64,000 nucleotides of DNA from positions 26,858,561 through 26,922,560 of the forward strand of contig OU744447.1 in NCBI GenBank assembly GCA_916610825.1. The letters run 5' to 3'. The notes below the pieces were generated by a model. That model did not search any database. It saw only the letters and a list, made by a program, of their open reading frames with translations, and was not told the DNA's origin. The translations under genes were made by a program, and so were the position numbers. Shown here piece after piece: positions 53,785 to 64,000 of the stretch (within the stretch, counting starts at the first letter, position 1; each line of letters begins with the position of its first letter). Source of the DNA: Haliclystus octoradiatus (lineage: Eukaryota; Cnidaria; Staurozoa; Stauromedusae; Haliclystidae).

Positions 53785-54249
53785 ATTTCCACAATGAATC
53801 ATATTGAAACCTGTATTTCGATCTCCAACGAGCGCTCAAAAGTTTGCAGTAAACAGGATCGTTCGCTAAATCAATGAATCATTTCAGCCAGAATCAGTAA
53901 GTTAGAATAATAAATTCAGTTTTTCAGTTTAATTAGCTCCAATACCCTGAAATATAGATACAACAAGTGAATCAAGCCACTCTTTCTGTCAAATATTTTA
54001 GCAGCTTCCAAAATTTCAGGCTCTCATATATTTACGATTCTTTCGCTGTTGACTGTTGACACCTTAGAAATACCCAGATAAAACTACGTCATCGCCGAGA
54101 TTTTGCTGGCGGTTTCTTTTTTTCTAAAACAATAGAATTGCCAAAGGACACAAGTCTCACTTACCAACATATCAAAATCGTCATAGTAAAAAGTGAGACT
54201 AATGGGCAAGTCAACTCACAAACAGTTTTAGTTCATTTCTCATAGAATT

Positions 54250-54691
54250 CTTGAAAAACAAATATTTCATGAACTCAGGTATTACAAAGTAGTCATAAAA
54301 GTTCATCAAATTATTTGGTAAATTTTTGGACTTTTCATGAAAAGTTCATGAACTTGTTCATGAACTGGTTCATTAACTTTTCCAGTTCATGAACCTTAAT
54401 CAAGTTAATTAACTCTCATTGAATGCTTAATTTGATCAACTATTCACAGACAGTTCATGAACCAGTTCATGAACTTTGGGAGAGGTTCATGAACTGTCAA
54501 CCAAAACTTGAGTTATTGAAGTTTTTATGAAAAGTTCATGAATCAGTTCATGAACTGTGTGCTCATGATCCTAGATTGAAAAACCTTTCGCGAACAGTTC
54601 ATGAACATTTCATGAACGTTTCACTAAGTTCGTGAACAGTTCATGAACTTTATGAAGTTCGCGAACTGTTCATGAAATTTTTTTGCAGGGG
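54250..54691. repeat. GTTCATGAAC-rich repeat, 54-kb copy
   Basis: About 440 bp packed with AGTTCATGAAC units in both senses, ending TTTTTTTGCAGGGG like other family members. The left end is eroded. Confidence 0.6.
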
Positions 54692-54949
54692 TATGGCAGC
54701 CTTATGAAGGACTTAGGGAACATCACAATAAATGATGAATGCTTTAATAAGGCATATTAGAAAGCAAAAGACGCAAACACAGACATGAATTCAAACATAC
54801 TCTTGAATGCTTTCAGATGAGCAATGTTATAAAAACGCCTACCAGGATAACACAAGTGCATATTTCAATAAATGTGCGCAGCAAAGGGTCTCACCCAAAA
54901 ATGTTCACTATTAAAAATGACAAGTTTGTCAACAAAACTGAATGCAAAG

Positions 54950-56230
54950 AGACGTGGAAGCAGTAGGCCTACCCTGGGATATCTGTGGAATTTTGACTAT
55001 ATTGATGATATTGCATATGTGTGGGAAAATTTATGCAAGCAGATATAACCGAACACATGCCGATAAGAGAACTTACGACTAAAACAAATAGTCTGCCCTG
55101 TATCATGCCTGGATAAACACATAAATAAGTAAAGAAATCAACCAAAGATATGTTGAAAAATTCAAAAAGCTCTGCATAATTAATAGTAACATATGCTATG
55201 GAGTGGTCTAGAGAAAGCAGAGAAACAAAGTTACAAATATACTAAAGGAAGCTGAAGCTATATACTGGAAGGGCAAAATAAAGGGGGCTGAATGTGAATG
55301 AGATTTCTGAAAATTATCTAAAAAGTCCCAAATGGGCTCAGTTCTTGAAGAAAATAATAACATTCTAACAAATGACACAAAAAGCTTATTGTCTAAACGA
55401 ATTCTTCTCTACAGTTCGAGAAAAATGGAACAGTGTAATAAGCCCAGACAGTGCCTTTAACGAAATTTGTCATATACACAGAATAACACCGATCTTAAGT
55501 AACATCGAAATTGACGAAGAAAGAACAAAACAAGCATGAAATAATTTCATCAAATCTAAAAAAAGCTGTGGACCAGATATGATAAAGGCTACTGACCTAA
55601 AACTAGCTTGAACAGTTATAACTGAAGGCCTCAACGTTGTATTTAAGATCTGTCACAAACAATCAGGATTTCCAACCCAATGGAAACTTGGTCACGTGAG
55701 AACACTACACACAAAAGTTGAGAAAATATGATAAGAGGAAATTATATGTCAATCTCCTTATTATCTATATACCTAGCAAATTCCTAGCTAGAAGGCATCA
55801 TTAGTGAAGTCATAGACAATCACATAACAACAAAGGAACTAAAAAGCAAACACCAATGGGCATTCAGAAAAAAAATATGCAGCTTGCTGTCAACGAAATC
55901 ATCACGTGAGTATTCATCCAGGAAAATCAGAAGTGATGATAATATCGAAAAGAGACTTTGTTGGACCATTAACACCTGTTAAATTCGGGAGTAAAAATTT
56001 TCAAAATCAATAATTAAATGCAGTGTCTAGGGTTAATATTAGTTAAACTGGGAACATCACATTGCAAAGAAGTGAAAACTACATTTTCGGTCAGGCTACA
56101 AATGCTTCAGTGCATCAGATTATTATCCAGACAAACTCTTTCTGAGTTAACTTCGAAGCCATCCTCCCTGCCACATTATACGGAATAGTTGCTTGGGGCA
56201 ACAACACACTATCTAAGCTATTTATATATT
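54950..56230 (+). mobile_element. Highly decayed LINE RT fragment
   Basis: The plus strand shows RT-like pieces separated by many stops: NNFIKSKKSCGPDMIKATDL near 55.54 kb, KICHKQSGFPTQWKLGHVRT near 55.65 kb, HPGKSEVMIISKRDFVGPLT near 55.92 kb, and EAILPATLYGIVAWGN near 56.16 kb. The order fits a non-LTR reverse transcriptase. It is an old pseudogene-like remnant. Confidence 0.6.
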
Positions 56231-56676
56231 ATATACAAAAAATATCAAACATGTATGTATCATATAATCATATTAAAGTTAAATTCTACATTTCTGTAAA
56301 TACAAAAAATTAAAACAAGTCCACACCAGTCTAGTGCTGCCAGGATCTTGACAAACTGACTTAATCTTGACTGATCAAACATATCAGAAATACAGACATA
56401 CATATGATATCTTTAGGTCTTTATTACATGGATTTAAAAGCTTTAACACGAGCTTCGTTTTCACATTTTGGATGTCCATGTTTTTTATGTGGATTGTTGT
56501 ATTTTTTTACCCCAATGTTGACCCCGAAATACAACATATTTTTATTACTCATATTGATGATTAATTATGTAATTATGTATTCAATCTTTACTCTCAACTT
56601 TTGACTTATTTTCTCAATTAATGTAAATCCTTTCTGGGTAATTTGTAAAATTTGTATCTAGCTAGACTAACCCCTG

Positions 56677-56741
56677 CCCTGCGAAAAACAGTTCAGGAGT
56701 TCATGAACTGTTCATGAACTCCTGAACTATTTTTGCAAGGG
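56677..56741. repeat. GTTCATGAAC fold-back element, minimal 65-bp copy
   Basis: CCCTGCGAAAAACAGTTCAG, GAGTTCATGAA and their inverse, with nearly no loop. This is the smallest member of the family in the window. Confidence 0.8.
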
Positions 56742-59580
56742 AAGACTAGGGCTAGGCTACGTATTCTATAAAAAGTGGAGTCTTCTGAATCAGAATTTAA
56801 ACTGCACAAGTAGCGTTATTTAAATTTCCCATCATTTGAAATGTAGTCATTAGGCCTTCTTATATTCAGATGTGATTATGATAACATTGTTATGTATGTA
56901 TTCTTTGTTTGCCTGCGGATTGGAACGAATGACTGTTTGTAAAAGTCATCCTAATGGAAACATTCTTCTGTAACTCTGTTCTTTCTTCCAACATCACACG
57001 GTGTATATAAATTTATATCAAATCCATATAGGCCTACGGAATTTAAAACCTTATATGGGATATGCTCAGACCTATATGGAATGCTATTGGTAGACTGCAG
57101 TGCTGCATCAGTTCACAGTGGAAGAATTATTCTATAGAAGATAACTTGCCACTGCTCCAGACTCAAACAACCTTTACGTACCTGCTTTACCATGATTTAT
57201 TATCCAGAATTCAAATTGTGGATATTAAAGGTATGCCAGAAACATAACACTAATTATACTTTTTAATAATGTGACATGATTTTATACTGCACCAGTATCC
57301 ACAGTATAACTAGATGTTAGGCCGCCATTACCTAACTTATCCATTGGCCTGAAATTCATATGCCTAACAGTAGCCAGCGGCCCTCTTCATTTTTCATACT
57401 GTAGTGATTAATGCGCTTTACATTTTTATAGGCTACAATGTAAAATATTACGTCATATTCGAACGTAGTTCTGCAATTTGATTGGCTGGTCCGTGTGTTT
57501 GGAAATACAAGGTGAACAGATTTTCCGTCGAAATTTGTCGATAAAATTTTGTCAGATTCTCAAAGCTGAAGAAGAATAGGAAACTGCAATGCATTATTAA
57601 AGAAATAAAATCTCTATTTAGAAAAGACTAACATTTTGAAGTTTAAATTTGAGCAAAGGGCACTTTAGTAAGCGAAAACATTGAATTTAAATTAAATTTT
57701 AAATCATTAATTCATGATTCGAGCCACCTTCCACAATATAAACAAACTTGATGATATATGCTAATGATGAGCTATATACATGTGTAATGTGTATTCCACT
57801 TCTATATATAGGCTACACAATAGTTACAAGGTAAAAAATGATATCAAAATTTAATGTAACCATAAAATATAGGTCTGCTTTTTTTTTATTTCCTTTCTAT
57901 AATATACAAATGTCTTTTAAAATACTATAACTTGAACTAATTAAAAATAACTAATTTAAATCTAAAACATTTTGATTATAATTAAACAACGCGTTTGTCC
58001 ATGTTTTAATGTACCCATAATGCTTGTTGAGTTTCCCTGCTGTACAGCCATACTAATTCTTTGGAGGAAAAATGTTTGTGCTCCTTCATCTGTAGATAGT
58101 TTTAATAAGAATTGCTCCCAGCCCGTTCAGGAAATGCATCGCTTCAGTGCCTAAAATACCCAATGTTTCCACTCGGCACTCATATTGATTGAACATGGAA
58201 GCTGTTGGAGAGGCTGATGTGTTTTTGAGCTATTTTTTGTTCTGCTCGAGTTGCCACTACTCCTGCTTGATGGATGGGCAAAGGTAGACTTGATGTTGAA
58301 ACTGTATTTATGCAGTATATTATATAATATTATATTATATAAATATGTCTATTATTATATGAATTCGATACATATAATTATTCATTGATTGGCCTACTAT
58401 TAATTACATACCAAGTGCTCATGAAAGCGATGCAAAGTAAACACATCTTGTAGAGCAATTCAGAACGATAATATCGTTGTGTATCAAATCGACATGTTCA
58501 TCAATTTGTCTTCTCAATTACATAATTCTTATATCTTTGAGAAATTAATAATTGTTGTGTTCAGTACCTTTAGGTCATATTCATATTATCTACCGCAAGC
58601 CATGTAAAATATATGATATGCCTTTCATTAACAATATTTATTGTGATCAAATCTATATATTTATTTTCAAGTGCACAAGACAAACGAAAAGAAAAAAACG
58701 TAAGGCTACCAGTACAATCATATCAATCAGTGTATTTTATGTGAAGCTAGGTGAAAATTATATTAATGGAAATAGATATGATCTGTCACATCTGCTAGCT
58801 GTGACATTTCATGATGTATAAATAGAAATATTTCTATGTGCAAATTGATACATCAATCTTGAAGGATGGAAATATTTTAATATGATGCAAGTAAGTAGTT
58901 CTTGAGTTATCGCTATTACTTCAGATACCTAAGCAGGTCTATTCAGAGGAAGTAGGCTTGATCTCCATATAGGGACGTTGCACTACTAGTTCACATTTAT
59001 TCACATTTATGTATTATTTAACTATGTTATGCTAATGGGTATTACCATAAATAGACTAATATCGACTTCCCCTTTCCCCTGTGTATTGCCCTTTATTTTA
59101 TTAATTACATTTGACTCCGTTTTGAAATCTCTACGAGAGTGGATGTTATTTTATCGCTCTCAATCATTTTACCCTCATAGCAACTATCAGAACTTTTTGA
59201 CATTAGTTCAATGTTCCATTGACCGATATGCAAATTATTTTTGCTTGTGCAGGCAGAATGGGTATATAATATTATGAAAAAGATGTTTGGCACGCATCAG
59301 TTCATCCGTAACGATAGTTCAAGGAAATACAAACCAATGCCGCACAGAGGAGTAACTCGACCAGTTTAATGTACCTTGCTTAGCTGTAATATGTACTGTA
59401 TGTCTTGTAAAATTGTGATACTAGAAATAATTTGAAGTGTTATAGCACCAAAATGATACATTTGAAATATTCATTACCTTTTTAACAAGAAACACCAATA
59501 AAATGTTGACCCGTATCGAACCAGACAACCCTCTTTTCTCCTCTCTCTTCGTACAATGCCTCACAAGCGAGTGACTGGAA
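56742..59580. other. Unassigned DNA
   Basis: AT-rich DNA. Near 57.44-57.50 kb a CRE-like TTACGTCAT and a CCAAT box in inverse form (GATTGGCTGG) stand close together, but no convincing exon follows. Several short open frames of 60-90 codons show no family features. Confidence 0.45.
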
Positions 59581-59589
59581 GAATTACAT

Positions 59590-60130
59590 ACCTACATCAT
59601 TAATAAAAATACAATAGACATAGCAATGTTACAGGAAGCATGACAGAACAATAATCCATGGATTATATAATACCCGGATACGGTATATTTAGGAATGACT
59701 GAATAATGGGATGGCAGGCAAGGTTGTACAGCCATTAATTACAGAAGAAATTTTTCATAGCTATGTATTCCTGACAAAACAATCACGTGGAGTACAATTG
59801 ACAGTCAGAGTAAAGACATCGACCAACAACGTATTCTACTTAGTTCAATTTTTATAATCCTCGGCAAGATAATTACGAAGAAGCTATATAATTCAGCAAC
59901 GAACAACTGTAGAAATAATATCAGAAATAGTAGAAAACTACTTTCAGATATTTAGTCGCAATTTAATCTTCACTTACATAATTACAATAATGCAACAAGA
60001 GTTACTGAATTAACTGAAACATTTATAGATTACTTGATATCATCTGAAGCCATTAAATGAGCGTACTGGTCTATGTACACCATCAGTTGTGTTAATCTAA
60101 TCATCTTTTGGACACTACCATATATTGTAC
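59590..60130 (+). mobile_element. Possible LINE endonuclease remnant
   Basis: The plus strand encodes NTIDIAMLQEA near 59.61 kb, like the start of APE-type endonucleases of LINEs (IAxLQE), and GRQGCTAINY further on in the same frame, but stops are frequent. Weak evidence. Confidence 0.35.
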
Positions 60131-60247
60131 TACAGAGAAAAATAAAAAATCAGTGAAGTTTTGCTATAAATCCTATAAATACTTCGATGAAACTGGAACT
60201 AGATAACTATAATTATAATACTATATGAATAGAGTCAATGATGAGTC

Positions 60248-60372
60248 GTGCTAGATTTACGCTACCTTAAGTTTAGCAGCATTACATAATATGTCATAGG
60301 TGATCATCAGGTAATTTATTTCAACTGTAAATCGTCTAATGATCACCTAACTTGAAGTAGCGTAATCTAGTA
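60248..60372. repeat. Hairpin repeat (CTAGATT-ACGCTAC ends)
   Basis: The outer arms CTAGATTTACGCTACCTTAA and AACTTGAAGTAGCGTAATCTAG-type are inverse. An inner pair TAGGTGATCATCAG / CTAATGATCACCTA is also inverse. MITE-like fold-back. Confidence 0.7.
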
Positions 60373-60469
60373 TGGGCAATATTATTGTATTAATGCTATA
60401 ATTATGGTTCTCAAATTTTCAGGAAGATTAGTATCAAATTCTAAGAGAAAAATGCAGCAAGTTTGAGCA

Positions 60470-60545
60470 AATTGTATAATATTATTAATATTATTTTTAT
60501 TAATATTATTATTATTATTAATATTATTATTAATAAAATATATGT
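60470..60545. repeat. AT-rich simple repeat (ATT/AAT)n
   Basis: Imperfect run of TATTATTAATATTATT units. Confidence 0.9.
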
Positions 60546-60610
60546 CTATCTAATAGCAGATAATAAGGGCTCTATGTCTTCATTTGACAGAGCGGTAAAT
60601 AATAATAATA

Positions 60611-60700
60611 GATGGTGAAAGGGTCAAAGAATACACATTCTTTACTGTTACTCAAGTTTCTCGTATTTCACTGCGATATTCTATGACTCTTTCACCGTAT
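60611..60700. repeat. Small inverted repeat (GGTGAAAGGGTC ends)
   Basis: GATGGTGAAAGGGTCAAAGAAT near 60612, given here at 22 bases in two parts GATGGTGAAAGG and GTCAAAGAAT, is matched inversely by ATTCTATGACTC and TTTCACC near 60680-60698. Confidence 0.55.
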
Positions 60701-61031
60701 ATTATTAATCTTATTATTAGTAATCTTATTATTATTATTGAAGATTGTCCAACATGTTCTACTAGAAAATGAATTAAAAACATTAGAGTACAGTAGATCA
60801 AAAATGATGATATAATTATGACATTATAGTTGCACTCCCGTCAACTTGTTTTAGGTAACCCTCCCCCGGATCATTCTGAGAGATTGATTTCAGAACAAAG
60901 AGAGATTGATTTCAGAGCGCCCTAGGGATTAACATTATTTGATATAATTTCTAGAGCTGATAAACGTGGCAAACCAATCATCTTGTACATCAATCATTCA
61001 TTTGCTGGATCGATAATTTCTATTGTTCGGG

Positions 61032-63838
61032 TTTTGGCGGGATTAATTTGAGCAGCATTTTATAAAAACTATCGACGAAGAAGGTGCTTCGTGGTTTGAC
61101 TCTGAATTTTAAAAAATTGTGTGAGTATATCACTATTTATTCAGGAACCTTAAAAGTAGAACTTTATTTTAAAGGTTTGCATGCATACAGACAATTTAAA
61201 AATATGAAAAGTTTACGTCTTTTTGTATTTTTACTTTAGAGTGGACGAAGTCGGTAAAACAGAATTTTAATTGATTCATCAACTACAGCATTGGAATACT
61301 TCAGGTATATTACATTTCTGGGTTTCTGTTAAAAGTCTAATATTCGAATATGCATGCTTTAGGTATATTTTATTTCTGGTTCTCTGTTATAAGGTAAGTT
61401 TCTCCATTTACATGTTTTAGGTTTTATTTTATTTCTCATCTTCTGTTAACAAGGCTAAATTTCGTATATGCATGTTTTAGGTATGTTACATTTCTGAGTT
61501 TCTGATAAAAGCTAACTTTTGCCATGCAAGAAGCGGTAAGTAAAACAATGTCGAATTTTGAAGGGAACATGTGTCTATTTGCCAATTTTTTTTCTGAAAA
61601 TTACAACTTTTTTCAATTGCATGTCGGACTTCAGCTGACAACTCGACCAACTCAATGCGTCCGTTGTGTATTTGATACAAGGTAATCAATATGTTTAACA
61701 GATACTTTCTTCCATGTAATAATCATGTCTGCTGTTTGTTTGATTATTCATGTTTTTATTTAAGTATATGCGAGTGTCATTCTCTTTTATTTATTAGTTC
61801 GTGCTTGGTTAAATAAAATGAATGTATGAATCCTCTTGAAATTTCTAAAGTAATGAGCAATGCAGGTACTTATAGAATGATGTAGATAAATTATTGCACT
61901 TATTGATGAAATGTTCATAAATTATCCGGGATTGTCTAGATATAAATTTAAATTCGTATACTGTTTAATGTAACTATGACCAACTAATAATTAATTGAAA
62001 TTTGGAAATTGCAGGATTACGAATGCTGCCAGTTACATGTTTTAATTGATATTACAAGGGACATATTGAATTGCTTGTTTAAAAGTATTCGCTTCTGATT
62101 TTCATGAAATCCCTTAAGATTGAAACTGCTATTAAATGGACTGAAATTCAAATATGTAATATCAGTAATTTGTAAGATAAGTCAAATAATTATTCTCTTA
62201 TCTTTCTTTAGAACTGATAGCTTTTAAATTCGTGAATAGCGAACCATGTTATAGTAACCCAGCTAGAAGTCCTACTATCTGCAACATTCAGGTTAGAAGA
62301 ATAAAAGGAACATAATTTAAATAATGAGATTTCTAATTTTCATATCTGAGAGTGTAATTATATATTATCTCTTTTTAGACAGAATTAGCTGTGAAACTGG
62401 TACAGAACGATGATGATGAATTTATATTACGATGAAAGTAATCATGAACAATGCTGCAAATCCAGGTCAGTCATTTAATATTTTTATGATATTTTTATGA
62501 TTTTTATAATATCTTTGGGAATTATTCGGAAGGCAATTTTAAACCGAGAACGCAGAAGGAAATCTGTTTAGACATCCTGAAATAGACACGAATTTGGGAA
62601 GAGGTCAAACCATATGGTTATAGCTCAGTCAGTAGGCCTCAGTAGACCGGCAATTGATATAGATGAAACGGCATTTCTTGCAGTCATGCACGATGAAATC
62701 ATTTTAACTTATCAGTTATAATGCAAGAATATGATATTTGATAGGATTGCCAGTGAAAATTAACTGCTTGAAGATTGACTAATTTAAGCATGAACTATTG
62801 ACCATATGACATAAAATTGTTTTTTGTAGATACATGATGAAAGCTATGCAAATGGTACAAGATGAATGATAGTAACATAAAGCTGCAGATGTCAGGTGAA
62901 GTTTTATACTCCTAATGTTTATCTGTGTGAAAGAGCAATTGCATGAACATTTCTCGAGTTGATTCTTACATTTCATCGATAATTGCACGTGTTGCCGGTT
63001 GTCAAATATGGATTCTTTAGCATTCGAAAATTCATTAATTTATACATCGTCGTCAATAATTACTGTTATAAATTCAGTTTTGTAGCCAGCGAAGTAATAA
63101 AATCTCGCTTGCCGTTATTGGTTACCCAAATAAGTATGCAGTATTGATAAACGAATGTATGATAAACGAATCATAGTCTTGTTGGCCTTGGCTTCTTAGT
63201 GTCCAAACCGCTTTGATAGTGTGAGATAATAAAGCCTTTCCATAAGGTAATAGTATAGTATGAGATACAAAATATTTCTTTTTGCTTATTTTTCAGGCAA
63301 ACGAACATAGTTTAAAGCTAATGAACAAATGATGATCTTTGACGTGTCTAATGTTGTCATGTAATCATGAACAATGTTGCGAAATCCAGGTCAGTCATTT
63401 GATATTTTAATGATCATCTTTATATAATTTGCGATGAAATAGATTTGATAGGATGACCAATGGAAAATTTATAGTACTGCATAGAATGATGTTTTGTTTT
63501 GAGGATTATTCGAAAGGCAGTTTCATTCGGAAACGCAGAAGGAAATCAATTTTGTTATCTGGTTATAGCTCAGTCAGTATTAGACGGCAATTGATATCAG
63601 TACAGTAATACGGAATTATTTTGCAGTGGTTCACGATGAAATACTTTTAACTGAACTATTTTAATGCAAGAATAATATCTTTAATAGAATGGCCAATGAA
63701 AAATAACTTCTTGAAGATTGACTAATTTGAACATGAAATATTAACCATGTAACATAAAATTGTTTTTTGTAGATACATGATGAAAGCTATGCAAATGGTA
63801 CAAGATGAATGATAGTAACATAAAGCTGCAGATGTCAG
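61032..63838 (+). ncRNA. Candidate spliced non-coding RNA gene (eight short exons, two pairs duplicated)
   Basis: An E2F-like TTTTGGCGGGA (61032-61042) and a TATA box TATAAAA (61061-61067) precede a short exon ending at donor T|GTGAGT (61119/61120). Further exon-like segments with good acceptors and donors are 61240-61304, 61635-61681, 62212-62291, 62379-62465, 62830-62895, 63297-63389 and 63773-63838. The 61240-61304 segment has stops in all three frames, and no frame runs through the set (the longest gives ~30 codons), so any transcript would be non-coding. Segments 62379-62465/63297-63389 and 62830-62895/63773-63838 are duplicate pairs that keep the same splice boundaries. It may continue beyond the window. 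Prediction from splice signals only. Confidence 0.35.
61303..61518. repeat. Tandem repeat, 58-60-bp unit, ~3.6 copies
   Basis: The unit begins AGGTATATTACATTTCTGGG and ends with ATGCATG.TTT. Copies start at about 61303, 61361, 61419 and 61479, with roughly 75-85% identity. Each unit start reads TTTAG|GTAT, so it mimics a splice-site pair. Confidence 0.85.
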
Positions 63839-63965
63839 GTGAAGTTTTATACTCCTAATGTTTATCTGTGTGGAAGAGCAATTGTATGAACATTTCTCGA
63901 GTTGATTCTTACATTTCATTCGATAATTGCATGTGTTGCCGGTTGTCAAATATGGATTCTTTGTT
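62430..63965. repeat. Tandem duplication, unit ~0.93 kb
   Basis: 62430-62999 corresponds to 63355-63960 at an offset of 924-943 bp. The first half is about 75-80% alike, whereas 62790-62999 and 63730-63965 are nearly identical. The second unit runs to the window edge. The region between the units (63000-63300) is unique. Confidence 0.9.
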
Positions 63966-64000
63966 TCTTTAGTTTTGGATTCTTTAAAATTCATCAATTT

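Noticed and set aside
57440-57500. Promoter with CRE and CCAAT boxes
   Set aside because: Two short motifs alone are expected by chance, and no exon with good splice signals follows.
58552-58821. 89-codon open frame at 58.6 kb as a gene
   Set aside because: No domain, low-complexity Ile/Lys-rich content, and no consistent neighbouring exons.
62466-63296. Box C/D or H/ACA snoRNA genes in the introns of the candidate non-coding gene
   Set aside because: C-box-like TGATGA and H-box-like motifs occur, but I could not find a matching D box or paired hairpins at the right spacing.
62779-63997. Conserved minus-strand small proteins (69 and 91 codons) in the tandem duplication
   Set aside because: The similarity follows from near-identical DNA. 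The base differences mostly change amino acids, so protein-level selection is not supported.

Overview
This is an AT-rich, intron- and transposon-dense animal nuclear DNA window. Evidence for this: one host gene split into many short exons with GT-AG introns, a eukaryotic tRNA gene with a Pol III terminator, a tRNA-derived SINE, LINEs of several kinds, LTR elements of the BEL/Pao and Ty3/gypsy groups, and tyrosine-recombinase (DIRS/Ngaro-like) retroelements. The mix fits a non-vertebrate, probably marine metazoan. I cannot name the species.

Left part (1-18.5 kb, minus strand): a thioredoxin reductase gene. Fifteen exons can be read in phase from 18460 down to 338. They cover the FAD motif (GGGSGG), the redox motif CVNVGC, the NADPH motif (carried by a 20-nt micro-exon) and the C-terminal FAD motif up to the start of the dimerisation domain. 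The first exon(s) and the last ~75 codons (where a Sec codon would lie) fall outside what I can see. The intron between the first two visible exons is 11.7 kb and holds a broken DIRS/Ngaro-like element, LINE pieces, a Ty3-like integrase relic and a long fold-back element.

Middle part (18.5-34.6 kb): a nest of elements. A broken Ty3/gypsy relic (minus) was invaded by a BEL/Pao element (19172-24074, 5-bp target duplication), by a plus-strand DIRS/Ngaro-like relic that itself carries a hAT-like non-autonomous element (25095-26105), by a LINE 3' end, and by a 478-bp element with a perfect 9-bp target duplication (30808-31285). A second copy of that LINE 3' end and another LINE follow.

34.8-46 kb: three copies of a PIF/Harbinger-like non-autonomous transposon (3-bp TNA target duplications), a tRNA-Asp(GTC) gene, a possible promoter with a first exon (37.28-37.52 kb), and a very large inverted repeat (about 39.0-44.3 kb, axis near 42.89 kb). 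Its left arm has collected a SINE, a CACTA-ended MITE (with a Harbinger-like copy nested in it) and a third MITE. The opposite arm preserves the empty sites. A short, non-coding LTR element (TRIM type, 44339-46024) sits at the right edge.

48.8-53.8 kb: an apparently whole, very young Ty3/gypsy element of the CsRn1 type (minus strand; identical 269-bp LTRs, ATTT target duplication). 54-60 kb holds decayed LINE pieces and unassigned DNA. 61.0-64 kb shows a run of short exon-like segments with good splice signals but no reading frame, including a 0.93-kb tandem duplication of an exon pair: a candidate spliced non-coding RNA gene.

Running through the whole window is a fold-back family built from the palindrome GTTCATGAAC with CCCTGCG ends and a 2-bp AT target duplication. 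One such element forms the axis of the large inverted repeat.
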